A stretch of 64,000 nt of DNA from Candidatus Limimorpha caballi (GTDB taxonomy: Bacteria > Bacteroidota > Bacteroidia > Bacteroidales > F082): positions 62,001 through 126,000 of the forward strand of contig JAGHUX010000006.1 of assembly GCA_018064605.1 (NCBI GenBank). The letters run 5' to 3'. Under the pieces are notes generated by a model. The model did no database searches, had not been told where the DNA came from, and was given only the letters and a program-made list of their open reading frames with translations. The position numbers and the translations under genes are program-made. Below are positions 1-8,106 of this stretch, in pieces. Positions within the stretch are counted from its first letter, which is position 1; each line of letters starts with the position of its first letter.

Positions 1-20
1 GATGCTAAAAATTTTCGTAG

Positions 21-839
21 TTATTTGACTGTTACCAAGAAGAATGTCATGACGGTCACGCCGAGTGAGAGCATTGAGATAATCAGCGAATACGGGACGT
101 TCGCGAAGCCCCAGCGTTTTATCGACAGCGGCTCTACGTATATCACGTCATTCGGTTTAAGATAGTAGTTCGGGTCGGAGAGGATGTCGGCGTTATTGAT
201 GTTGACTTTCACGATCTGAGAGCCTTCCGTGGTCTGGTGAATTATCTTCACATTGGCTTTGTCGGCGAAATCGGTTGGGTTTCCTGCCAGCGACAGTGCC
301 TGGAAGATGTTGATGTCCGACTGGTAGATCTGATATTGGCCGGGTTTTGAGACCTCGCCGAGAATGGTCAGGTTGAAGACACCAAGTTTCACATATACGA
401 TTGTCTCCTTTTCATACTGGTCGATGATTGTCTGTATCTTCTGCTGTATCTCCTCGATTGTCAGGTCTTTGACGTAAATCTTGCCGGCATACGGGAAGTC
501 GATCTGTCCTTCATCGCTGACGGTGAAACCATTCAGGTAGATGCCCGCGTTACCTGCCGACGACTGGCTCGAGGCACTTGTCGCCAGATTTGTGTTTGCC
601 GACTGGTTGAAGAACGACAAGAAATTCTTGTCCATACTCGAGACCCTTATGTACAGGTTGTCGCCCGGCTGGATCTTGTAGCTGAAACTCCTTTTGTTCA
701 AATACTCAATTGAGGAGATGCTATCGAGGCTTTGTGCGTTCTGTAACATCAACACTCTCTTCTGCGAGACGCACGACGTCATCAGCGAGGCGGCGGCCAC
801 GAAAGAAATCAAGACCAGTTTGAATATGTTTCTATTCAT
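21..839 (-). CDS. Wza-type polysaccharide export lipoprotein
   Basis: A 272-residue outer-membrane lipoprotein of the polysaccharide biosynthesis/export family, which forms the exit channel for capsule or exopolysaccharide. The N-terminus is a lipoprotein signal ending LMTSC, with the lipidated Cys about 23 residues from the chosen ATG. A Poly_export (PES) domain follows (YKIQPGDNLYIRV, about residue 54), then an SLBB-like segment (VFNLTILGEVSKPGQYQI), and a hydrophobic C-terminal segment (SLIISMLSLGVTVMTFFLV) that could span the membrane. A longer GTG start at 869 would overlap the upstream gene; the ATG at 839 gives a clean signal peptide and a 13-base gap, so the two are probably cotranscribed. 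The chain-length kinase partner usually encoded next would lie beyond the left edge. Confidence 0.87.
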   Translation of the reverse strand: MNRNIFKLVLISFVAAASLMTSCVSQKRVLMLQNAQSLDSISSIEYLNKRSFSYKIQPGDNLYIRVSSMDKNFLSFFNQSANTNLATSASSQSSAGNAGIYLNGFTVSDEGQIDFPYAGKIYVKDLTIEEIQQKIQTIIDQYEKETIVYVKLGVFNLTILGEVSKPGQYQIYQSDINIFQALSLAGNPTDFADKANVKIIHQTTEGSQIVKVNINNADILSDPNYYLKPNDVIYVEPLSIKRWGFANVPYSLIISMLSLGVTVMTFFLVTVK

Positions 840-852
840 TTCAATGATATTT

Positions 853-1371
853 TTATTCCGAAGGCACACATTTGAGCGTCAGGTTTCTGATGCCGTAAAG
901 CGGGTCTCTCGGATATTTGTTTTCTATGTTGAATTTATACTCTCCTATCTCATTGATGTTCAATTCACTCATCAAAGGAAACTGGAAGAAATAAAGGCCG
1001 TCTGTTTTCTGCGACTTCCAATTTCCGTCGTTGTCCTTCAGGGCGAAACTGTATTCACGGGCGCGACGGCTGCCATCGGCACCCTCGAACACCATGCAGA
1101 AATCCAGCCTGTTCTCCGAATCGCTGTATCGATATATGTTCGGAAAATCCTCGGAGACGGTCACTTCCATGATGACATCTACAATCGCTGGGGCCTTCAC
1201 CACGTTGAACGAAGCCACGATGTTGTCGAATCTCCCCCACTGCCCGTCGGCGAAGCTCTTCGAGATGACGACCTGCTCATTCCGCCTTGAACACGACGCG
1301 AAAACCATCGCAACCACAATCAGCGCGACTGTTGAAAACAAGCGGACACTATGTCTGACACGGCATGTCAA
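853..1371 (-). CDS. GldH-like lipoprotein
   Basis: A short lipoprotein resembling GldH of the gliding/T9SS machinery of Bacteroidota. Seen: a signal peptide ending VFASC, a beta-rich body with a Trp near the start (GQWGRFDN), and a C-terminal pattern GEYKFNIENKYPRDPLYGI that resembles the GldH ending 'G-Y-F-IE..R.D.L.GI'. The reading frame can be opened by TTG at 1404, but a TAnnTTTG promoter overlaps that point (1394-1401), so I place the start at the TTG of 1371, which still gives a basic n-region; this start is uncertain. It is followed 13 bases later by the polysaccharide export gene. Identity as GldH is by pattern only and could be wrong. Confidence 0.6.
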   Translation of the reverse strand: MTCRVRHSVRLFSTVALIVVAMVFASCSRRNEQVVISKSFADGQWGRFDNIVASFNVVKAPAIVDVIMEVTVSEDFPNIYRYSDSENRLDFCMVFEGADGSRRAREYSFALKDNDGNWKSQKTDGLYFFQFPLMSELNINEIGEYKFNIENKYPRDPLYGIRNLTLKCVPSE

Positions 1372-1393
1372 TGCAGAAATTATTTTGAAGTCG

Positions 1394-1401
1394 CAAAGAT
1401 A
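1394..1401 (-). promoter_or_regulatory. -7 box TATCTTTG of GldH-like gene
   Basis: Exact match to the Bacteroidota -7 consensus TAnnTTTG, reading leftward. It lies inside the longest possible reading frame of the downstream gene, which argues for a later start. Confidence 0.5.
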
Positions 1402-1419
1402 CAATTATTTTGAAGACAA

Positions 1420-1454
1420 TTGACATTTTTTTATCATTTTTTTTGCTATTTTTG
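1420..1454 (+). promoter_or_regulatory. -33/-7 promoter of mrdA-rodA
   Basis: TTGACA at 1420-1425 and TATTTTTG at 1447-1454 with about 21 bases between them, the spacing expected for the Bacteroidota housekeeping sigma factor. The mrdA ATG follows 39 bases later. Confidence 0.6.
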
Positions 1455-1493
1455 CGCGTCATTATTCTGATGTGAAACCGCTTTTGTAACGTT

Positions 1494-3317
1494 ATGATAA
1501 AGAACAAGATAAATTATTCAGGCAGGCAATATGTGATTATTGCGGCGTTTGTTGCCGTCGCTCTGATAATAGCTGTCAAGCTCTTTTCGATACAGGTTCT
1601 GGACGACAAATACAAGCGTTCGTCGGAGAACAACACGCTCCGTCACATCACTCAGTATCCGGCTCGCGGCAAGGTTTACGACCGCAACGGGAGGCTTGTC
1701 GTCTTCAACGACGCGGTTTACGACCTCATGATCATTCCGGGTTTGGCGCGTGACATTGACACCTGTTCATTTTGTAAGTTGTTGGACATCAACAATGAAA
1801 CATACAACAAACTTTACGACAAGGCGAGAAAATACTCATGGGTGACGCCGTCGGTGTTCATCTCGCAGATCAGCAAGGAGGAATACGGGCATATCGCCGA
1901 GATGATGTATCACTATCCCGGGTTTTACTTTCAGACACGTTCACTTCGGCAGTATCCGGAAGCCATCGCCGCGCACACTTTCGGCAGCATAGGTGAGGTC
2001 GGGAGGCGTGACATCGAGGAGGACGGCTACTACAAGTCGGGCGACTACATCGGGAGGTCGGGCATTGAGCGTTCATACGAGCGGGAGTTGCGCGGGAGCA
2101 AGGGCATGAAGATCGTCGTCGTCGATGTCCACAACAGGGAGAAGGAGCGGTTCATGGACGGGCGTTACGACACGTTGCCCGAGCACGGCAAGGACATCAT
2201 CCTCGGCCTTGACTCCGGTTTGCAGGCATACGGCGAGTTTCTGATGCGCGGCAAGACGGGCTCCATCGTCGCCATCGAGCCGGCCACGGGACAAATACTC
2301 GCGATGGTCTCGGCACCGTCGTACGACCCGAACGAATTGGTCGGACGGCAACGCTCAGCCAACTACAGCAGACTCCTGAACGACACGCTCAAGCCATTGG
2401 TGAACAGGGCCATAAGCGGGACATATCCGCCCGGTTCCACGTTCAAGATGATCAACGGGCTGATAGCGGTGCAGAGCGGTGTCATCAGCAGCGTCACAGA
2501 ATATCCGTGCGACGGGCCGGAGAGCGCGCCGATAAAATGCACCCACCATCACCATTCGCCGGTGAGACTCCACGATGCGATAGAGAACTCATGCAACCCG
2601 TATTTCTGGCAGGCCTTCCGCGACATGCTCGGCGCGGCGCGTTTTGAGGACACGAGAGACGCATACGAGTTCTGGTACAGGCTCGTCACCAGCTTCGGAC
2701 TCGGGACGGCATTCCGCACCGACATCCCGTACACCGTCTCCGGCAACATCCCGACGGCGGATTTCTACGACAAGCTGTACCGAGGGAACTGGAACGCCTT
2801 GACGGTGCGTTCGCTGAGCATCGGGCAGGGTGAGATTCTCGTCACGCCACTGCAACTCGCGAACATCGCGGCGGCCATCGGCAACGAGGGCTTCTTCTAC
2901 ACTCCTCATTACATCAGGGCTTTCGCCGACGGCACCCCCATCGACACCGCCTTCACACAGAAAAACGTCATCGACATAGAACAGAGGCATTTCAAGGACG
3001 TGAAGAGAGGCATGCAGAGCGTCTTCGAGGGCGACCACGGCACGGCGCGTCTCTCGCGCATCGACAGCATACCCGTCGGAGGGAAGACCGGCACGGCCGA
3101 GAACCCGCACGGACCAGACCACTCCATCTTCATGGGTTTCGCCCCGGTAGAGAACCCGCAGATCGCCATCGCCGTGGTGGTCGAAAACGCCGGCTTCGGC
3201 TCCACATGGGCCGCACCGATAGCCTCACTGATGATGGAGAAGTTCATCCGCGGCGACATCAGACGCCCGTGGGTCGAGAAAAGAGTTTTAACAGACAACC
3301 CTGAAAATGAGAAGTAA
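1494..3317 (+). CDS. mrdA: Penicillin-binding protein 2 (PBP2), cell elongation transpeptidase
   Basis: A 607-residue class B penicillin-binding protein that cross-links peptidoglycan during lateral wall growth, acting with the RodA polymerase. One N-terminal membrane anchor (about residues 14-33), a PBP dimerisation domain with the RGKVYDRNGRLV motif, then the transpeptidase domain with all three active-site motifs: S315-T-F-K318 (catalytic Ser315), S366-C-N368, and K531-T-G533. Length is usual for the family. The next gene, rodA, overlaps its end by 11 bases, so the two are translationally coupled, as in many Bacteroidota. mreB, mreC and mreD are not in the window; here mrdA begins its own transcript. 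Confidence 0.96.
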   Translation: MIKNKINYSGRQYVIIAAFVAVALIIAVKLFSIQVLDDKYKRSSENNTLRHITQYPARGKVYDRNGRLVVFNDAVYDLMIIPGLARDIDTCSFCKLLDINNETYNKLYDKARKYSWVTPSVFISQISKEEYGHIAEMMYHYPGFYFQTRSLRQYPEAIAAHTFGSIGEVGRRDIEEDGYYKSGDYIGRSGIERSYERELRGSKGMKIVVVDVHNREKERFMDGRYDTLPEHGKDIILGLDSGLQAYGEFLMRGKTGSIVAIEPATGQILAMVSAPSYDPNELVGRQRSANYSRLLNDTLKPLVNRAISGTYPPGSTFKMINGLIAVQSGVISSVTEYPCDGPESAPIKCTHHHHSPVRLHDAIENSCNPYFWQAFRDMLGAARFEDTRDAYEFWYRLVTSFGLGTAFRTDIPYTVSGNIPTADFYDKLYRGNWNALTVRSLSIGQGEILVTPLQLANIAAAIGNEGFFYTPHYIRAFADGTPIDTAFTQKNVIDIEQRHFKDVKRGMQSVFEGDHGTARLSRIDSIPVGGKTGTAENPHGPDHSIFMGFAPVENPQIAIAVVVENAGFGSTWAAPIASLMMEKFIRGDIRRPWVEKRVLTDNPENEK

Positions 3318-4563
3318 AAACATAATAGGAAAATTCGATATATGGCTGCTGCTCATATATTTAGCCCTTGTCACGGTGGGGCTTCTAAGCATCTACGCCG
3401 CCGCACACAACGACAACCACCCCGCCATCTACGACCTGTCGCAGAACTACGGCAAACAGCTGCTTTTCATCGGCATCAGCCTCGTCGTCGGTTACCTGAT
3501 ACTTCTCGTTGACGCCAAGTTCTTCAACACCTTTGCATACGTATTCTACGCATTGTCAATATTTCTTCTCATCCTGGTGCTCCTTGTCGGCTCCAAGATT
3601 TCAGGTTCGACATCATGGATTCAGCTCGGTCCGCTATCGTTCCAGCCGTCGGAGTTCGCGAAGTTCGGCACAGCTCTCGCCATCGCGCATTTCCTCGGCA
3701 AAATCGACACCGACACGCGGAAACGCAAGACGCAGGTCTCCGCCTATTGCATCGTGATGTTGCCCATGCTCCTCGTCATGGCGCAGGGCGACGCAGGCTC
3801 CGCTCTCGTCTTCCTCACTTTTCTGCTCGTCCTTTACCGCGAAGGAATGGGCGGGAAGCTGCTCATCACCGGCGTCATCGCCGTCATTCTTTTCGTGCTG
3901 ACCCTCTGTTTCTCAAAATGGTACGTCATGGCCGGCGCAGCGGTAATCTACGGAATCTTACTCTGGCTCATGGACAGGACAAAGAAGAACATTATCATTG
4001 TCTCCACAATTCTTGTTGCGGCAATCGCGTTCATCTTCTCCGTCGATTTCGCTTTCCATCATATCCTGAAGCCTCATCAGCAGACGCGCATCAACATCAT
4101 CTTAGGACTTGAGCAAGACACCAGAGGCGTGGGTTACAACCTCAACCAGTCGAAGATAGCCATCGGCTCCGGCGGTTTCCTCGGCAAGGGCTACCTGCAA
4201 GGCACGATGACGAAATACAACTACGTACCGGAACAGCACACCGACTTCATCTTCTGCACCATCGGGGAGGAAAGCGGCTTCGTGGGATGTTTCGCCTTGA
4301 TATGTCTGTATCTCGCTTTAATGCTGAGAATCATCGTGTTGGCCGAACGACAACGCTCGCCTTTTAGCAGGATTTACGGCTACGGCATCGCCTGCATCTT
4401 CTTCTTCCACTTCGCCATTAATATAGGAATGACAATAGGACTTGTGCCTGTCATCGGCATCCCATTGCCATTCTTGAGTTACGGAGGCTCAAGCCTCCTG
4501 ATGTTCACGATGATGATTTTCGTCTTCCTGAAGCAAGACGCGAACCGGATGAATATCCTGTAG
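3307..4563 (+). CDS. rodA: Rod shape-determining protein RodA, SEDS glycosyltransferase
   Basis: A 418-residue polytopic inner-membrane protein of the SEDS family that polymerises lipid II into glycan strands in complex with PBP2. About ten hydrophobic segments are visible. Family landmarks include the early loop around SGSTSWIQLGPLSFQPSEFAKF, the large periplasmic loop with GLEQDTRGVGYNLNQSKIAIGSGGFLGKGYLQG and PEQHTDFIFCTIGEESGF, and the C-terminal PVIGIPLPFLSYGGSSL. The start overlaps mrdA. It ends 2 bases before the stop of the convergent pfkA. Confidence 0.96.
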   Translation: MRSKNIIGKFDIWLLLIYLALVTVGLLSIYAAAHNDNHPAIYDLSQNYGKQLLFIGISLVVGYLILLVDAKFFNTFAYVFYALSIFLLILVLLVGSKISGSTSWIQLGPLSFQPSEFAKFGTALAIAHFLGKIDTDTRKRKTQVSAYCIVMLPMLLVMAQGDAGSALVFLTFLLVLYREGMGGKLLITGVIAVILFVLTLCFSKWYVMAGAAVIYGILLWLMDRTKKNIIIVSTILVAAIAFIFSVDFAFHHILKPHQQTRINIILGLEQDTRGVGYNLNQSKIAIGSGGFLGKGYLQGTMTKYNYVPEQHTDFIFCTIGEESGFVGCFALICLYLALMLRIIVLAERQRSPFSRIYGYGIACIFFFHFAINIGMTIGLVPVIGIPLPFLSYGGSSLLMFTMMIFVFLKQDANRMNIL

Positions 4564-4565
4564 TT

Positions 4566-5660
4566 CTAAACTCCAAACGAGATTCCGAGTCCTTTCGCTG
4601 TCCTGACCAGGTCGCAGTCGGGCTGCACGAAGTTCATCTTCGCCACGGCGTCTTTGATCGGCACGCTGATGACATTCGGGTGACGATACGCCACCATGTT
4701 GCCGTATTCCTTGTTGAGCACCATCTCGAACGCCTTCACGCCGAACTGCGACGCAAGCACGCGGTCGTAGGCCACCGGCACGCCGCCGCGTTGCAGGTGA
4801 CCGAGTGTCGTCTCACGCATATCGTGCTGGAAACCGGCGGCTTTCATCTGTTCGATGAATTTCACGCCGATGCCGCCGAGCCTCACGTTCTCGTATCCGA
4901 CCTCCTTGCTCACTTCAAATATTTGCTGTCCGTCTTTCGGTTTCGCGCCTTCGCTGATGACGACGATGGCGGAGCCGCGGTCGTTGACGAAACGGCTTTC
5001 AAGACGTTCCTTCACAATGTTGATGTCGTACGGGAATTCCGGGATGAGGCACACCTCCGCTCCGCCGGCCACCGCCGCGTTCAGCGCAATCCAGCCGGCA
5101 TCACGGCCCATGACTTCAAGCACGAACACGCGGTTGTGACTCGCCGAAGTCGTCACGAGCTTATCGACGGCCTCCGTCGCGATCTGGACGGCGGTCTGGA
5201 AGCCGAAGGTGCAGTCGGTCATCGAGAGGTCGTTGTCGATGGTCTTCGGCACGCCGATGATGTTCAGGCCTTTCTCGAAGAGTTTCTGCGAGATGCGCTG
5301 CGAGCCGTCGCCGCCAATGTTGATGACACAGTCAACGCCCATGTATTCGAGCCGCTGTATCATCTCATCGGAGCGGTCAACGACCTCCCACGTGCCGTCG
5401 TTTCTCTTCACCGGCCACGAGAACGGGCCGCCTTTGTTTGTCGTCTCGATTATCGTGCCGCCGCGGAAATGTATGCCGCGCACGGCTTCCGGCGTCAGTT
5501 TTACAATCTCCTGCGGAGTCCAAAGCACTCCGTTGAAGGCCTGGATGCTTCCGAGCACTTCCCAGTCTTTTTCCTGCGAGGCTCTCTTCACGATGGCGCG
5601 GATCACGGCGTTCAAGCCCGGGCAGTCGCCGCCACCAGTTAATACTAATAAGCGTTTCAT
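4566..5660 (-). CDS. pfkA: 6-phosphofructokinase, probably ATP-dependent
   Basis: Phosphorylates fructose 6-phosphate to the 1,6-bisphosphate in glycolysis; cytoplasmic. The 364 residues contain the nucleotide loop TGGGDCPGLNAVIR at the N-terminus, G116-G-D118-G119-S and the catalytic segment PKTIDND (Lys139). Gly119 matches the position that is Gly in ATP-using enzymes and Asp in pyrophosphate-using ones. Lys139 matches a position that is Lys in pyrophosphate-type and 'group III' enzymes but Gly in the E. coli type. From family knowledge, Gly plus Lys together suggest a group III, ATP-using enzyme. It lies 16 bases downstream of the methyltransferase gene, with no clear promoter of its own. 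Confidence 0.93.
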   Translation of the reverse strand: MKRLLVLTGGGDCPGLNAVIRAIVKRASQEKDWEVLGSIQAFNGVLWTPQEIVKLTPEAVRGIHFRGGTIIETTNKGGPFSWPVKRNDGTWEVVDRSDEMIQRLEYMGVDCVINIGGDGSQRISQKLFEKGLNIIGVPKTIDNDLSMTDCTFGFQTAVQIATEAVDKLVTTSASHNRVFVLEVMGRDAGWIALNAAVAGGAEVCLIPEFPYDINIVKERLESRFVNDRGSAIVVISEGAKPKDGQQIFEVSKEVGYENVRLGGIGVKFIEQMKAAGFQHDMRETTLGHLQRGGVPVAYDRVLASQFGVKAFEMVLNKEYGNMVAYRHPNVISVPIKDAVAKMNFVQPDCDLVRTAKGLGISFGV

Positions 5661-5676
5661 ATTATTTGATGCTTTG

Positions 5677-7425
5677 TTAAAATAATTCTAATTGAACATC
5701 TTTTTTATCTATAAAATCAAAATCTTCTGCTTTTATGCTGGCTTTATCATTAATAGTGGAAAAAACAGCATTGGCTTCTTTGATCAATTGGCTTCGGTTT
5801 GAAAACTCCAACGCCTTTGCAAGGTCAACCCTCATCAATGCCTCCTTTGTTATCATTCTTTTTGCATCAGGGAATGTGATTGATTTGAGGAATGAACGTG
5901 TGATTTCAGTGTTTAACAATGTGTGAACCGCAACCGCGTCCTTCAAACTATCAAAACTCAGGAAATAGCATGTGTCATCAACCATGAGAGGTTTTTCTTG
6001 TGGCATAATCAATGTGAAATGCATTGTTTTGTATAAACCTGAAATAGCCACTTTATAGGGTTTGAACGAGTAGTCACCTATACCGAAGATGGAGAAGTCG
6101 GGATTACCTTGATAAATTGTGGATTTCCTTTTACGAAACTCATCAATGTGTTTTTGAAGATATTTATATGTTTTTGGATAGTTGACGAGGTGATCTGTTT
6201 TTTGACCAACATATCGCTGGGTCACAATAGTATATTTTTTCGAGTTGTTTACAACCTGTGCTTTGAGATCTGAACTTTTCAACAAGCCGAAAACCAAATC
6301 CTCCTCCAACTCAAAAGACTCATTTAATTTATTACGGAACAGCCCACCTTCCCTTTCCATTTCCATAACGTTGGAGCAGTCGTGTTTGATTCCTTGTCTC
6401 CAAACCATACTGCTTTTCCCATCAATGTTTTCCAAACTATCATCAGCTTGAATGTCGGAATAAAATCCGCCTTTGACCCAACCGAATTTTTTCAAGGCAT
6501 TTCCATTATAGAAATCGTAAACCTGACAATGTAAAGCCGGTTGAGAATTGAATGTACAAAAGAAAAGAGAGGCATCTACTGAAACATTAAATTCTTTCTT
6601 GCAATCAATATTCAACTCCTCTAAATCAGATATGTGAAAACGGTTTTTGCATTGTTCGTAAATGATATTTTTAATGACTGAATTTTTGACTAAAAAAGAC
6701 AAACAACCGTCGCTCGTTTCAAACGACTTGATCAAGGAAATGATGATATATTCGGCTATGTCAAAGTTGCCTTTGCCAGTAATTGCATCAAGACCTTTCT
6801 GTTTTTTAAAATTTGTCTTTTGAGGTAAATTGGTCGAATCCAATGCGCCAAGCATTGAATTTGTAACCCAAGGTGGGTTACCTAAAACAAGTATATTCGA
6901 GTTTGAAATCTGTTTTTTCAACATGTTGAAGTCAATTTCGAATACATTTGCCCGAATAATCTGAATTGCTGGTTTATTTGCCTGAGGGTTTGATAAGAAA
7001 TAATCAAGAATATTGATTTTACATTGCCAAACATATTGAGAATAGATCTCAATTCCAATAATTTGTTTTATGGTTGGGAAATATCGCAAAGCGGCCAAGA
7101 TAAAGTTTCCCTTACCACAAGTTGGCTCAATAACCGCCTCTGGTTTCACTCCTTTTGCTGATAAATGTTTGGTCACCTGTTCGGCAAGAGCCATATTTGT
7201 TTGAAAATCACCATATTCAGCTCTATAATCCGAAAAACAGAACTTTTCCGTACGCTCCAATTCCTCTTTAAACAACAAGTATTGGTCTTGTGAGGGGAAA
7301 AAACTTTTGCATCCGCACACACGCTCTATCTCTTTGTTGATATAAGAATACTCTTTACCAACAAAATCTTTATTGTTTAAATAGTCAAAAACCAAATCAG
7401 ATATGTCGGCTCCAAGTACTTGCAT
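5677..7425 (-). CDS. Type II N6-adenine DNA methyltransferase
   Basis: A 582-residue restriction-modification methyltransferase that transfers a methyl group from S-adenosylmethionine to adenine within a recognition site. Visible are the SAM-binding motif I (EPTCGKGNF, from Glu100) and the catalytic motif IV N183-P-P-W186. A long C-terminal half (about 300-580), probably the TaqI-type specificity domain, follows. A TTG start at 7443 is possible, but the ATG at 7425 is preceded by a GGAGG-like ribosome site (TGGAGGTCAATC) and lies 14 bases after the stop of the probable restriction gene. The gene reads visibly richer in A and T than aspS and pfkA around it, suggesting acquisition. Target site cannot be read from the sequence. 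Confidence 0.88.
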   Translation of the reverse strand: MQVLGADISDLVFDYLNNKDFVGKEYSYINKEIERVCGCKSFFPSQDQYLLFKEELERTEKFCFSDYRAEYGDFQTNMALAEQVTKHLSAKGVKPEAVIEPTCGKGNFILAALRYFPTIKQIIGIEIYSQYVWQCKINILDYFLSNPQANKPAIQIIRANVFEIDFNMLKKQISNSNILVLGNPPWVTNSMLGALDSTNLPQKTNFKKQKGLDAITGKGNFDIAEYIIISLIKSFETSDGCLSFLVKNSVIKNIIYEQCKNRFHISDLEELNIDCKKEFNVSVDASLFFCTFNSQPALHCQVYDFYNGNALKKFGWVKGGFYSDIQADDSLENIDGKSSMVWRQGIKHDCSNVMEMEREGGLFRNKLNESFELEEDLVFGLLKSSDLKAQVVNNSKKYTIVTQRYVGQKTDHLVNYPKTYKYLQKHIDEFRKRKSTIYQGNPDFSIFGIGDYSFKPYKVAISGLYKTMHFTLIMPQEKPLMVDDTCYFLSFDSLKDAVAVHTLLNTEITRSFLKSITFPDAKRMITKEALMRVDLAKALEFSNRSQLIKEANAVFSTINDKASIKAEDFDFIDKKDVQLELF

Positions 7426-7439
7426 GATTGACCTCCATA

Positions 7440-8099
7440 TCAAATCATCTTAAAAATTCCAGCAACACTCTTTTTCAAGTCAACAATTCGTTGGTATTGC
7501 AACCTCCACTGCAAAGCATTGGATATAGTTAGAAATCCCTGTTGAGGTTTTGTCTCTAAAATCTGCTTGGATAGCTGCTTTAACATGATATCATCAGCAG
7601 GGATGTTTCTGTCTCTCAGATATGCTGCAATATCTTCCTCATTCGCTCCGTCAGTAATCATTTCACGTAGCCTGAAAGTGGTTGTATAATCCGCTGTTCT
7701 TTCCTTGGAAATAAACGCACAACTTACAAAATCCAGAATCGAAGTCTTAGTTTTTGGATCATCTTTCTTGTCGTAAACGAAAACTAAAAGATTATATCCC
7801 AATCCAAACACCTTTTGCTTAGCGTCTTTGAACGGGCATGACGACTGTGGTTGCTTTATAGAAGTAACTTTAATATCAGTCATAATATCTTCTGAAGGTA
7901 AATCTATGCCGTTTGCCGAAGACCCTATAACCACATCGTATTTTGAAGCCAATTGCTCTTGAAACTTATGTTCCACGTATGTTCCGACAGCCTTTCCGTC
8001 AGTAACACCAAACAGCTCTTTGTTTCCGTTCTTGGACTCTAAAAGGCAGAATTGTTTAGCCTCCGCCTTCAATTTGTTTATTGTAAGTTTAGACTTCAT
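7440..8099 (-). CDS. Probable type II restriction endonuclease
   Basis: A 219-residue protein with no family I recognise by name. Position directly upstream of a type II methyltransferase gene makes a restriction nuclease the natural guess. The sequence supports it weakly: Asp66 ... Asp75-Ile-Lys77 followed by Val fits the PD-(D/E)XK metal-binding pattern (with Asp in place of Glu), and it sits after a beta-strand-like YDVVIG stretch. The rest is mixed helix and strand with a charged C-terminus. It starts 7 bases after aspS ends, so expression probably depends on read-through from aspS. Like its partner it is A+T-rich. An alternative is a nuclease-fold protein of other function. Confidence 0.65.
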   Translation of the reverse strand: MKSKLTINKLKAEAKQFCLLESKNGNKELFGVTDGKAVGTYVEHKFQEQLASKYDVVIGSSANGIDLPSEDIMTDIKVTSIKQPQSSCPFKDAKQKVFGLGYNLLVFVYDKKDDPKTKTSILDFVSCAFISKERTADYTTTFRLREMITDGANEEDIAAYLRDRNIPADDIMLKQLSKQILETKPQQGFLTISNALQWRLQYQRIVDLKKSVAGIFKMI

Positions 8100-8106
8100 A
8101 ATTACG

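Noticed and set aside
1031..1423. Rightward open frame opposite the GldH-like gene
   Set aside because: Fully antisense, no promoter or ribosome site, composition of a shadow frame.
4680..5642. 320-codon rightward open frame opposite pfkA
   Set aside because: Antisense to a well-conserved enzyme gene, His/Val/Arg-rich translation typical of a shadow frame.
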